DNA of 64,000 bases. Source: Begonia masoniana (Eukaryota; Streptophyta; Magnoliopsida; Cucurbitales; Begoniaceae). Below, in pieces: positions 10,238-21,813 of this stretch. The stretch spans positions 42,008,209 to 42,072,208 of the forward strand of contig CM039509.1 of the NCBI GenBank assembly GCA_022432975.1, written 5' to 3'. The number at the start of each line of letters is the position of its first letter. Positions within the stretch are counted from its first letter, which is position 1. The notes under the pieces were generated by a model. The model ran no database searches, had not been told where the DNA came from, and was given only the letters and a program-made list of their open reading frames with translations. The translations under genes were made by a program, and so were the position numbers.

Positions 10238-13200
10238 TCATGATTTCTCAATCTTGATCAGACCTAACCGTACTCGGATATAATTGAAGGTCTTCTCATC
10301 TAAGGATTTTGTGAAGATATCGGCTAATTGATCGGAAGAATTCACGAAATCCAAAGTGAAGTCTCCTTTTTGTACATGATCTCTTAAAAAATGTTATCGG
10401 ATTTCAATATGTTTGGTTTTTTAAGTGTTAGATAAGATTCTTTGAAATGTTAATTGCACTAGTATTATCACTAATAGGTATCATATCATAGAATAGATTG
10501 TAGTCTTCTAAAGTTTGCTTCATTCAAATCATTTGAGTACAAAAACTTCCAGCGGCGATATATTCGCTTTCGACCGTTGAGAGAGCTACGGAATTTTGTT
10601 TCTTTAAGAGCCAAGACACAAGAGACTCACCTAGAAATTGGCACGTTCCACTAGTGGTTTTTCTATCTACAAGACTTCCGACATAATCAGAATCGGAGTA
10701 TCCTATTAGTTCAAAAGAAGTATCCTTTGGATACCATAATTCTAAATCATAGGTGCCACTTAGATATTTGAATATCCTCTTAATCTCATTTAAGTGGGTT
10801 TCCTTAGGAGAAGCTTGAAACATAGCACATAACTACACACTAAATAGGATATCCGGCTTACTAGCCGTTAGGTATAATAGAGAACCAATCATACCTCTAT
10901 ATTTCTTAATATCCACACTTATCCCATTTTCATCTTTATCCAATTTTGTAGTTGTACTCATGGGCGTTCTGGATGGTTTGGAAGAATTCAATCCAAATTT
11001 CTTTAAGAGATCTTTGATATATATACTTTTCTTGATTAAAAAATATATGTTCGGTAGTTTGCTTTATTTGTAATCCTAAGAAGAATTTTAACTCCCTATC
11101 ATACTCATTTCAAATTCACTTTGCATTAGAGATGAAAATTCATCACAAAGTGAGACATTTGTTGATCCAAATATGATATCATCCACATATACTTGTACAA
11201 TGAGCAAATCATCCCCTTTTGCATGATAAACAATGTTGAATCAATATTACCATTTTTAAAATTCATTTTCATAAGAAAATTCTTCAATCTATCATACCAA
11301 GCTCTAGGGGCTTGCTTAAGTTCATATAAACCTTTTTTGAACTTGTATACATGGTCAAATTTGTCATAGGTTTCAAAACCTAAAGGTTGCTCTACATAAA
11401 CTTCTTCCAAGATATAACCATTTAAAAATGCACTCTTAACATCCATTTGGAAGAGAGTGAAGTTTTTTGTAGCAAGAAAATGCTAAGAGCATCCTAATAG
11501 ATTCTAGTCTAGCTACGAGAGCAAATATTTCTTCAAAGTCTATTCCTTCTTCTTGGTTGTACTCCTTGGCAACTAATCTAGCCTTATTCCTTATAATAAT
11601 TCCATTTTCGTCCATCTTATTCTTAAACACCAATTTTGTTCCTATTATGGGATAGTCTTTGGGTCTTAGAACAAATTCTCATACATTGCTCCGTTCGAAT
11701 TGGTTTAGCTCTTCTTGCATGGCTACAATTCAATTTTCGTTCAATTCGGGTTCCTCAAATTTTTTTAGTTCTATTTGAGAGATAAAAGAAACATTTGCAT
11801 ATAGATTTCTAAGGGAGGCTCTAGTTTTGACTCCTAAGGAAGGATCACCTAGAACTTCATCTAAGGGATAACTTTTGACAAATTTCCAATCTCTAGGAAG
11901 AGCATCATTTGCATTCTTGATTGGAACAATTTCTAGAGATTTTGATAGAGGATCTATAGGGTTTTCTCCTTGAATGGTTTCAACTTGACCACCTAGGGAG
12001 AGATAATCTATTTGCATTTCTAAACAATCATCCATTTCCACATTTATTGTGGGTTGAGGGTCTCATCAAAATTGACATGCATGGATTCTTCTACAGCTAT
12101 TGTCCTTTTGTTGAAAACTATATATGCTTTACTAAATAATGAATATCCAAGGAATATTCCAAGATCCGTCTTGGAATCAAATTTTCCCAAATTGTTCTTG
12201 GTGTTGAGAATGAAAAATTTACAACCAAAGGCTCTAAAATACTTAACATTAGGAATTTTATCATTCCAAAGTTCATAGGGGGTTTTCTCAAGGATAGGTC
12301 TTATGGAGACCCGGTATTTATCTATTTGCATTTCTAAACAATCATCCATTTCCACATTTATTGTGGGTTGAGGGTCTCATCAAAATTGACATGCATGGAT
12401 TCTTCTACAACTATTTCCTTTTGTTGAAAACTATATATGCTTTACTAAATAATGAATATCCAAGGAATATTCCAAGATCCGTCTTGGAATCAAATTTTCC
12501 CAAATTGTTCTTGGTGTTGAGAATGAAAAATTTACAACCAAAGGCTCTAAAATACTTAACATTAGGAATTTTATCATTCCAAAGTTCATAGGGGGTTTTC
12601 TCAAGGATAGGTCTTATGGAGACCCGGTATAGCACATAGCAAGTCGTAGCTACGGCTTCCGCCCAAAAATATTTTGGAAGAGAGTTTTCATTGAGCATGG
12701 TCCTAGCGAGCTCTTGAAGAGACCTATTTTTCCTCTCAACAACTTCATTTTGTTGAGAGGTTCAAGAAGAAGAGAAATTATGCTCAATTCCATGTTTGAG
12801 ACATAAAAGTTCAAATTTCTCATTTTCAAATTCTCCACCATGATCACTACGAATAGCAACAATGACAAGATCCTTTTCATTTTGAACTTTCTTCCTAAAG
12901 CTAGAGAAGATATCAAAAGTTTCATCTTTTGTTTTTAGAAAGAATACCCAAGTGAATCTAGAGAAATCATCTACAATGACAATGGCATAATGTTTGCCTC
13001 CTAGACTAGCAATGTTTGAAGGACCGAAAAGGGCCATGTGAAGTAGTTGTAGAGGCTTGGAAGATGTGACAATGTTCTTTGAAGCAAAAGAGTTTTTGGT
13101 TTGCTTGCCCATTTGACAAGCATCACAAACTCTATTCTTCTCAAATGATATTTTTGGAAGTCCCCTAACTAGATTATTCTTAGAAATCTTAGCTAAGGTA

Positions 13201-15148
13201 TCCATACTTACATGTCCTAATCTTCTATGCCAAGACCAAGTATCATTCAAAGAATTTACAGCAAAACATTTTTCATCAAAACATTCAATATTATCTAAAT
13301 CAATTGTGTACATATTTGATTCTATATAGCCTACAAACAGAGTTTTAGTACTTGAGCTATCTTTAATTACACATGATTTAGATTCAAAAACAACTTTATA
13401 TCCTTTATCATACAATTGACTAATGCTTAACAAATTATGTTTTAAACCTTCAACTAATAAAACATTATCAATTATAGGATTAGTGTCAATACTTATGTTG
13501 CCAATGCCAACTATTTTTCCTTTTAGATTTATAACAAAAGTGACGTTTCCTTTCTTTTTGTTAACATAGGCAAACTTTGAGGAGTCTCTCGTCATATGTC
13601 TTGAGTATCCGCTATCAAAATACCATAAGTTCTTCATGGGAGAGCTCACAACCTACAAGAAAGATAATCATGTAACCTTCTTTGGTACCCAAATTTTTTG
13701 GGCTTTAGTGTTAGGTTAGGTTCCCTTAGAAACCCATTGTAGCTTAACAAATGATTTAAGATTGTTAAATTTTAATGGACATACAAACGATTTATGGCCT
13801 ACTTCATTACATATATGACATGTGGATGGTTTGACGAAAAAGTTCTTGTATACTTTCTTTTTATTAGATTTTTCGTAACCAATTCCGGCCTTATCAAATG
13901 TTACTCTTTGATTTCTTAGGAGCATATTCAAGTTCTTGCTTCCATTAGTAAATTTCAAAACTATATCATTCAACCTATCATTTTTAGTCTTGATTTCACC
14001 AATTTCCTTTTCATGCAAGTTAATCTCCTTAGCAAGCTTTTCGATCAAGTTTGCATTTTCCTTCTTTAACAAGTTGTATTTAGACTTCAGCATGCTATAT
14101 TGTTTAATCAAGTCATTGAATGCATCAATTAGATCGTCATCATCATTATCACTATCACTAGAAAAATTACATACCTAATTTTTCTTAGCCATAAAGCACA
14201 AGTTGGCCACTTCCTCGTTTTCGGAGGAGGTGTCACTTTCAGTATCATCCCACGTAGTTTTCATGGCCCTCTTTTTGAATTTCTTGGGACCCTTCTTGGC
14301 TTAAGGACATTCAGCCTTGATGTGTCCCGGTTTCTCGCATTCAAAGCAAGTGATCTCCTTATCATTTTGAGACTTGTCTCCCTTTGAGAATCTCCTACCT
14401 TGCATCCTTTTCCGTTGGAGAAATTTGTTGAATTTTCTCGTTATGAATGCAATCTCCTCATCATCCTCTTCTTGTTCGGATTCTTTGGGTTTTCTTGATG
14501 AGGCCTTGAGAGCAATGTCTTTTATCTTGGAGACTTCTTTTTCTTTGAGATCTTCCTTCTCATTAGCTCTCATTGCTATCTCATGCGTCATGAGAGAGCC
14601 AATAAGTTCTTCCAGCTTGAGAACTTTGAGATCCCTAGCTTCTTGAATGGCTGTCACCTTAGGTTGTCATCCTCTTGGTAAACACCTAAAAATCTTTCTT
14701 ACCAATTCTTCATTTGGATACGTTCTACCAAGCACTTTCAAACTATTAGTAATGTTAGTAAAACGAGTAAACATTGAACTAATAGATTCATTATTTTCCA
14801 TAGAGAATAATTCATATTTATGCACCAACATACTCATTTTACTTTACTTTGCTTAATTTGTTCCTTCATGAGTTATTTCAAGTAACCGCCAAATCTCAAA
14901 TGCACTATCACACCCTTGTACCCTATTAAATTCATTTCTATTTAGAGCACAATATAAAGTATTGATTGCCTTAGCATTCAAACTCAAATTGTTTTTATCA
15001 TAATCATTTAGTTCATGTGATGCTTTAGGAGTACTAACACCATTTTCAGTTTTTACAGCTATGTATGGACCATTCTCAAAAATATTTCATAAATCATAAT
15101 CCATGGCTTGAACAAAAATTCTCTTCCCAGACTTCTAATAAACATAAT
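10238..15148 (-). pseudogene. Copia B polyprotein, gag through RNase H (degenerate)
   Basis: On the minus strand gag resumes at 15148, beside the G1 target duplication, and contains several stops up to about 14660. Then follow ELIGSLMTHEI, zinc knuckle CFECEKPGHIKAEC (about 14340-14300), a coiled coil (14111-13900) and a second knuckle CHICNEVGHKSFVC (about 13820). The protease motif is YFDSGYSRHMT near 13620. The integrase zinc motif includes CDACQMGKQTKNSF. In the integrase core the first catalytic Asp is replaced (HMALFGP instead of HMDLFGP), while IRSDHGGEFEN is kept. A 314-bp tandem duplication at 12008-12635 shifts the frame before reverse transcriptase ([22 protein letters not shown], 11446-11126). 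RNase H has LSTVESEYIAAG (10823-10524), and the product ends GLIKIEKS with a stop at 10238-10240. Confidence 0.9.
12008..12635. repeat. 314-bp tandem duplication inside Copia B pol
   Basis: The segment at about 12008-12317 recurs at 12322-12631 with an offset of 314 bp and only a few differences. It duplicates the coding sequence at the end of integrase. Since 314 is not a multiple of 3, it disrupts the polyprotein frame. Confidence 0.9.
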
Positions 15149-15153
15149 CATTT

Positions 15154-15684
15154 TGTAACGCCCCCGAACCCACCCTGGCTCGATGCTTTACTTTGCTAAC
15201 TCAACCCACATTTAAAATAATTTTCGATAAATTTTCGACTCGATTTTCGAGTTTCTCGAACCCTCGACTTTTGTTGGAAAGCGTGCCCAAAATACGTTTA
15301 AAATATGGCAAAAAATATCGGGTTAAAACATAGTAGAAATAAGAATTTTTTTTTTTCAAAGGGTGTGTACCATGCCTGACCGATCGCTCCCCGGGCCCGA
15401 TCAATCGGGCCTCCTCGGGTGTTTTTCGGCCAAAAATGTTTTTTTTTTTCAAATTTCCTTCACACTAAACCCTTTAAAACACCCAAAACTTATCCCCACA
15501 CATTTTCAACAACTCCCGACTCCTTGGCACGTAAAAAAATCTCGAAAAGAACCAACGCAAAAATTTGAACAAAAACGTAAAATAATTGAAAATCGACGCC
15601 GTTTAATCTATGAAAAATCGAGCGGCATAACGCCTAAAATTATTGAAAGCACAAGTGCGTTACAGAAAATACCTAGGTATTACA
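15154..15684 (-). repeat. 3' LTR of G1 (531 bp)
   Basis: On the minus strand it starts TGTAATACCTAGGTATTTTC and ends GGGTTCGGGGGCGTTACA. It is preceded by the GAGGACAAAATTT motif and a purine tract typical of chromovirus 3' ends. The start matches the G1 5' LTR at 30810-30843 and the end matches solo LTR S2 at 38580-38609. The middle matches neither, and it is much shorter than either. Confidence 0.8.
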
Positions 15685-15695
15685 ATCCACTATCC

Positions 15696-18600
15696 TTACA
15701 AAAATTTTGTCCTCAAAATTTGCGTACCTGTAGAGAAGAGCTCAGGATAGCGCTTCATCATATCCTGTTGTCGCTCCCACGTCGCCTCCTCGACATTGTG
15801 GTTGCGCCACAGCACCTTCACCAGTAGAATGTCTTTGTTGCGCAACTTCTTCACTGCATAGTCCAAAATCTCCACTAGTTTCTCCTCATAGGAAAGCGTA
15901 TGCTGTACATCGATCTCTTGCTGCACCACTACGTGCGATGGATCCCTCAAACACTTTTGCAGCATCGAGACATGAAACACGTCGTGCACTTCCTCCATCG
16001 TAGCTGGAAACTTCAACTGATATGCCGACTTTCCCACTCTTTTCACAATCGGGAATGGTCCAACATATCTCGGATTCAGCTTGCCCCTCTTCCCAAACCT
16101 CATCACACCTTTAAACGACGAGATATTCAGAAAAACTTTATCTCCTACTTCAAATTCCAGCTCCCGCCTTTTACCATCGGCATAACTCTTCTGTCTGCTC
16201 TGAGCTGTCAGAATGCGTTGCCGAATAAATTTGATCTTATCCGTAGTCTGTTGTACTATCTCCGGGCCAATCAGACTAGTTTCTCCGACCTCGTCCCAAT
16301 AAAGAGGCGATCTGCATTTCCTTCCGTATAGAGCCTCGTATGGAGCCATACCAATAGTATCCTGATAACTATTGTTATACGAGAACTCCACCAAAGGTAG
16401 ATACCTACTTCAGGAACCTTGAAATTCCAGCACACAAGTTCGAAGCATATCCTCAAGAATATGAATAGTAAGCTCAGATTGTCCGTCCGTCTGAGGATGA
16501 AATGTTGTACTGAAGTTCAACCGAGTTCCCATTGCCGTATGCAAACTCTTCCAAAACTTGGAGGTGAACCTCGGGTCCCTGTCCGATACAATAGCAATAG
16601 GCACACCATGTAATATCAGAATCTCCTGAATATATAAATCAGCGAACTGATCCATGCTATACGTCATCTTCACCGGTAAAAAATGGGCTGATTTAGTTAA
16701 ACGATCCACGATCACCCATATACCGTCAAATTCTTTCGTCGTCCTCGGAAATCCAACAACGAAATCCATCAAAATTTGGTCCCATTTCCATTCAGGAACC
16801 GGCAATGGCTGCAACTTCCCAGCAGGCCTCTGATGCTCTGCTTTTACCTGCTGACAGACCAAGCATGTCTCCACAAATTCCGCCACCGACTTCTTCATAC
16901 CAGGCCACCAATAGTGCTGCTTAAGGTCTCTGTACATCTTTGTACTGCCAGGATGAATAGAAAACCTTGAAAAATGAGCTTCAACTAAAATCTCCTTCCT
17001 AAGCTGCTCATTACTCGAAACGTACCATCTATTACAGAACTTCAGAATACCATCATCTGAGTAGCTGAACTTAGTCGATCATCAGACACCATACTCAGCT
17101 TAAATTTATTGCACTCCGAATCTTCTCCAAAATCGTAGGCTTCAGAGACAAAGCTGATAAAACTGCTGTCACATCTGAAACAACCTCTAAATCAAATCTT
17201 TGAAACTCAGATCTCAACGCCACAGATATACCAGTCTTTAAAGCTGAAACTGAAGTCGATACACGACTCAAGGCATCTGCAACCACGTTGGCCTTACCGG
17301 GGTGATATTTAATCTCAAAATCATAATCCTTCGCGAACTCTAACCACCGCCGCTGCCTCATATTCAGCTCCTTTTGAGTAAAGATATACTTCAAACTTTT
17401 ATGATCTGAATATACCTCGCATTGCTGACCATATAAATAATGCCTCCAGATTTTTAAAGCAAAGACCACCGCTGCTAACTCCAGATCATGGGTCGGATAG
17501 TTTTTCTCATAAGGCTTCAGCTGCCTAGAAACATAGGCAATCACCTTGTTTTTCTGCATCAGCACGCAACCTAACCCAATTCGAGAGGCATCACAATAAA
17601 TACAGAATTTCTCCTCTGCCATTGGCAATGTCAATATCGGAGCTGTCGTCAATTTCTTCTATAGCATCTGAAAACTCAACTCACAATCTTCAGACCATTC
17701 ATACTTCACATCTTTTCTAGTTAAGCGAGTTAAGGGTGCCGCAAGTTTAGAAAACCCTTCAATAAACCTTCTATAATAGCCCGCCAACCCCAGAAAACTC
17801 CGAATCTCGCTAACATTCTTCAGATGAGGTCATTCATTAATTGACTGAATCTTGGCTGGATCCACCGATATTCCTTCACTGCTTATAACATGGCCAAGAA
17901 AATGCACTTTAGTCAGCCAAAATTCACATTTCAAAAATTTTGCATACAACTTATGCCGCTTCAGAGTCTCCAGAACAATCTTTAAATGCTCCATATGCTC
18001 CTCTTCGTCCCGTGAATAAACCAGAATATCGTCGATAAACACAATCACAAATTTATCAAGATACTCTCGAAACACTCGATTCATCAACTCTATGAACACA
18101 GCTGGAGCAATTGTCAATCCGAACGACATAACCAAGAACTCATAATATCCATATCGCGTCCGTAAAGCCGTCTTCAGAATATCTTGCGATCGAACCTTCA
18201 ACTGGTAATACCCCGATCTCAAATCAATCTTAGAAAATATCCGGGCTCTTTGCAACTGATCAAACAAGTCATCTATTCTTGGTAACAGATATTTATTCTT
18301 AACAGTCAGCTTATTCAACTCTCGGTAATCGATACATATTCAAAGCGACCCATCTTTCTTCTTCACAAACAACACGGGCGCTCCCCATGGTGAAAAACTA
18401 AGTCGTATAAACCCCTTATCCACCAATTCTTAAAATTGCTTCTTTAATTCCTTTAACTCAGGCGGGGCTAACCTGTAAGGATTCTTCGAAACAGGTTCAG
18501 CGCCAGGATAAGTCACGAATTCGATTTCCCGGTCCGGAGGTAGACCAGGAAAATCGTCCAGAAATACCTACGAAAAATCACGAACAACTAATATATACTG

Positions 18601-19582
18601 AGGTTTAACTTCTAACAAAGACTGGGAATCTACTATAGCTGCAAGAAAATAGACAAACTCACCCATAATAGATCCCCAAGCCTCCAACGACGCCATTACT
18701 GAAAGCTTCTGTACATTCCTAAAAAGACCGTAATGAAAGCTTCTCACCGTTTGGAGGTTGGAAAATAACTGTTCCCGCTCTGCAATCAATTGTAGCATGG
18801 TGTCGGAACAACCAGTCCATACCGAGTATCACATCATACCCAGTTATCCCCATAACTATCAGAGTAGCTGGCAGTTGCTTTCTTCCCACGGATATCAGAC
18901 CATCCTGCACCACTTGATCTGAATATAAGCGCTCTCCAGACGATAAACTTACATCAAACATACAACCAGCAGGCTTCACCTTTAAGTTCAACTTCACCAC
19001 AAACGTTGTAGCTACAAAGAAATGGGATGCCCCTGAATCTATCAATGTAAAGGCAGACACTGAATTAACAAATACAATACCTGAGATCACAGCTGAACGG
19101 TCTTCTCCTTCAGGCTCAATCATAGCAAAGATTCTGGGGGTAGTTTTAGCTAGACCTGGCTTCGAGGTAGGGAAATCATTGGCTACGTGACCCATCTGGT
19201 TGCATTTGAAATATCGGGCAACCCTCAGCTTTGGACAATCACGGGAAAGATGACCTTCTTCAAGACAATTGTAGCATTTACCAGCATATTGCCCACACTC
19301 CCCGGGATGGGACTTCAAACACTTAGGACACTGTCGAAACCCTTTCCTCTGCTGTTGTTGCGGCTTCTTGCTACCCCTCTGATCATTAATATTACCTCCC
19401 AGTCGCTTAGATCCCTGCTGTTGAGAAGAAGATCCGCCTCGGTTAAACTGAGCTGTAATTTCTTTGAACATCCTTTTTGGGTTGTCAGAAGATCTAGTTA
19501 ATTTCCCGGCAGCCTCCTAAACCTCCAATGCTTTCGCCACCACTTCAGTAAATGATATTCTCGTAATCCCGAAGGTCTTCAC
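15696..19582 (-). pseudogene. G1 Gypsy polyprotein, gag end to chromodomain (degenerate, N-truncated)
   Basis: The first part of gag is missing because G2 inserted at 19582. What remains, on the minus strand: zinc knuckles CPKCLKSHPGEC-region and CYNCLEEGHLSRDC (about 19330-19230); aspartic protease LIDSGASHFFVA (about 19050); reverse transcriptase with [11 protein letters not shown] and FIDDILVYS (18318-17830); RNase H with [28 protein letters not shown] and the [12 protein letters not shown] tail (17652-17095). Integrase has [46 protein letters not shown] and FHPQTDGQSE (16937-16410). The C-terminal domain ends in a chromodomain-like segment (VKVLWRNHNVEEATWE). Stops and frameshifts separate the blocks at about 18700, 18430, 17820, 17650, 17050 and 16400. 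The chromodomain suggests a Tekay/Del-type chromovirus; the clade is inference. Confidence 0.88.
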
Positions 19583-21659
19583 CGTAGCACCCGGTTCCAT
19601 TAAACCAAAAATTTAATCTATCATTAATAATAAACTTTTATAGAAGGGTTGGGGAGAGTTATTGATTAGGTTAATAAATGATCAGGCGAGGGCATGATGG
19701 TAATTAGAATTTTACATAGTGGATAACATATTTAAGGAAAAGTCCAGTGAGAGTAGCCGCCACTATCCCCTATTTTCCTCTTTTGGTGTTCAGCTCGAGC
19801 AGCAGAACTCTCTAAGCGATTCCCTCGCTCGATTCTTCTTCAGCCTAGGTAAGTCTTGTTTTCTTGCATTTTAGCGATTAGTTTACTGAGAGAATGCAAT
19901 GTGAAGGTTTCGAGGTTTCTGTGATTGAGGGTTTGTTCAGGTTCTTGGTGATAAACGGGGATGCACGGGTAGTAGAGTTTCAAATCGATTTCCTTAAACA
20001 TATTATTGATTTTTGGTAAGGTTTAATAAGGGTTGGATTAACGTACTGTCATGGCCTTAGGTGAGCGAGTTTTGGAGCAGTTGTAACCGAGCATTTCCAG
20101 GAGAGCCAGGTAAGTAAAGTATGCATGTGCCTTCGGGCCTACATCACAAAACAGTAGGGTTATGCATGTTGTGAATGATTTTGTATGTCATGCATCATGT
20201 TTTTGAAAGATTACGAAAATGAATTTCCATGTAAGAATGGTGAGGTATGAACTGAATGTGACAGAACAACTATTAAGGGAATTCATCCGCCCCTTAATCG
20301 AGTAGAGGATGTATGACATTGGGAGAATTGATCCCACTCCCAAGGGAACCGAGGGATCAGAACAGCTATTAAAGGAATTCATCCGCCCCTTAATCGAGTA
20401 GAGGATGTATGACATTGGGAGAATTGATCCCACTCCCAAGGGAACCGAGGGATCAGATCAGTTTATGAACATATGTGTATGCAATTGAGATGAGAAAGTA
20501 GAAACTGCATGTTTAGGAATTTATGTTTCAACAATTCATTCCATTACTGCTTTACTTACTTAGCATTAGGCTAATAGATGAGTTTTGTGATGTAGGTGTT
20601 GAGGATACTACAGGTGAATTCTCTGAGTTCACTGAGGAATAGGCTGGTTGGAGGAGCACATTCATGTTTCGGCTTGGTAAACTGATGAGGCGGGTTAACT
20701 GGTGTCAGTAATCTGAAAGTTTAGTTGACAGTGTTTCAATTTAAATTTGTTGAGTTTCATGATAGAAGTGATTCTGATGTTTTGAATACATTTTTGAGTT
20801 CTTTTTTTTATAATAGTGTCTGTTGGGATTTAATGTTGGCACTCACTGAATTTTTAGTAATGTAATGGTTTGAAATGCTTTTGAATGGTTTCAGTGAAGT
20901 GAGCAAATTCTTTTCTGTAGATTAAGTTGTTGTTCTGTTGTCTATCGGAAGATGTCTTCAGTGGAAGCTATCGGATGATATAGAACAAATTTTGTCTTTT
21001 AGTGATCGGTATATGTAACTTGTTTCATCGGAAGGTGTAGGTTTAAGTCTATCGGATGATGTCTCAGTAAACTCATCGGTAGATGCGTGCTGACGTCATC
21101 GGAAGGTGTAGGTTTAAGTCTATCGGATGATGTCTCAGTAAACTCATCGGCAGATGCGTGCTGACGTCATCGGAGGGTGTAGGTTTAAGTCTATCGGATG
21201 ATGTCTCAGTAAACTCATCGGCAGATGCGTGCTGACGTCATCGGAAGGTGTAGAGAGTATTTTGCCGTTTAGTCACCGGTGGATGTAAAACAAAGTCGAT
21301 CGGATGAAGGAAATCATCTGGCTGACGTCATCGGAAGATGTAGAGTGCATTTTGTCGTTTTGCCACCGGATGATGTCTTCCATTTTCTGCTTCAGCCCCT
21401 TTTTGTTGACTTTGTTCAGCGGGCGATGCGTTTGGCTTTTGAAACTTACGAAGTGTTTTGCGATTTAATCCTTTATTCCTTTTGCCGATTATCCCCAAAA
21501 TTCTAACTGAGTATTCAAGCATTGTACATTAGGCTTGTTTAATTTGATTTTTACTTAAACGACTTCCGCTGCAAGTTTTCAAAAAAAATATGATCGAAAT
21601 TTTTAGTCATGTACGGGCATGGTGTGACGAACCGGGTTCAGATAACTCGGGGCGTTACA
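19583..21659 (+). repeat. 5' LTR of G2 (2077 bp)
   Basis: It starts CGTAGCACCCGG (expected TGTAGC, so the first base is mutated) and ends GGGGCGTTACA. It contains a 95-bp duplication (about 20265-20455), three units of a 71-bp minisatellite (starts 21050, 21121, 21192), and the leader layout: intron-like 19849-20060, mini-exon 20061-20109, intron-like 20110-20595. Confidence 0.9.
20110..20595 (+). other. Candidate leader intron of G2 5' LTR with UUCG hairpin
   Basis: CCAG|GTAAGT donor at 20110, GCCTTCGGGC hairpin at 20129-20138, CTAAT branch-like motif near 20570 and TGATGTAG|GTG acceptor ending at 20595. LTR2 has the equivalent at 26864-27350 with the hairpin at 26883-26892. Use in splicing is inferred from conservation. 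Confidence 0.5.
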
Positions 21660-21813
21660 GTATGGTATCAGAGACATTCAGTTAAACCGTTCAAAAGATT
21701 ACTCATCAGTACCAATCGTCGCATGGAAGTACTCCAACAACTGTAAGTGTTTATGTTAGCCTCAGTAATTAGATATTTATGAACGTAGTTAACCTTATAC
21801 AGGAAGTGAGTTA
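21660..21813 (+). promoter_or_regulatory. Primer-binding site and leader of G2
   Basis: TGGTATCAGAGA starts 3 nt after the LTR end and matches the 3' end of initiator-Met tRNA except at the final positions. The leader runs to the gag ATG at 21814. The same 159-nt block is repeated after LTR2 at 29147-29305. Confidence 0.8.
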
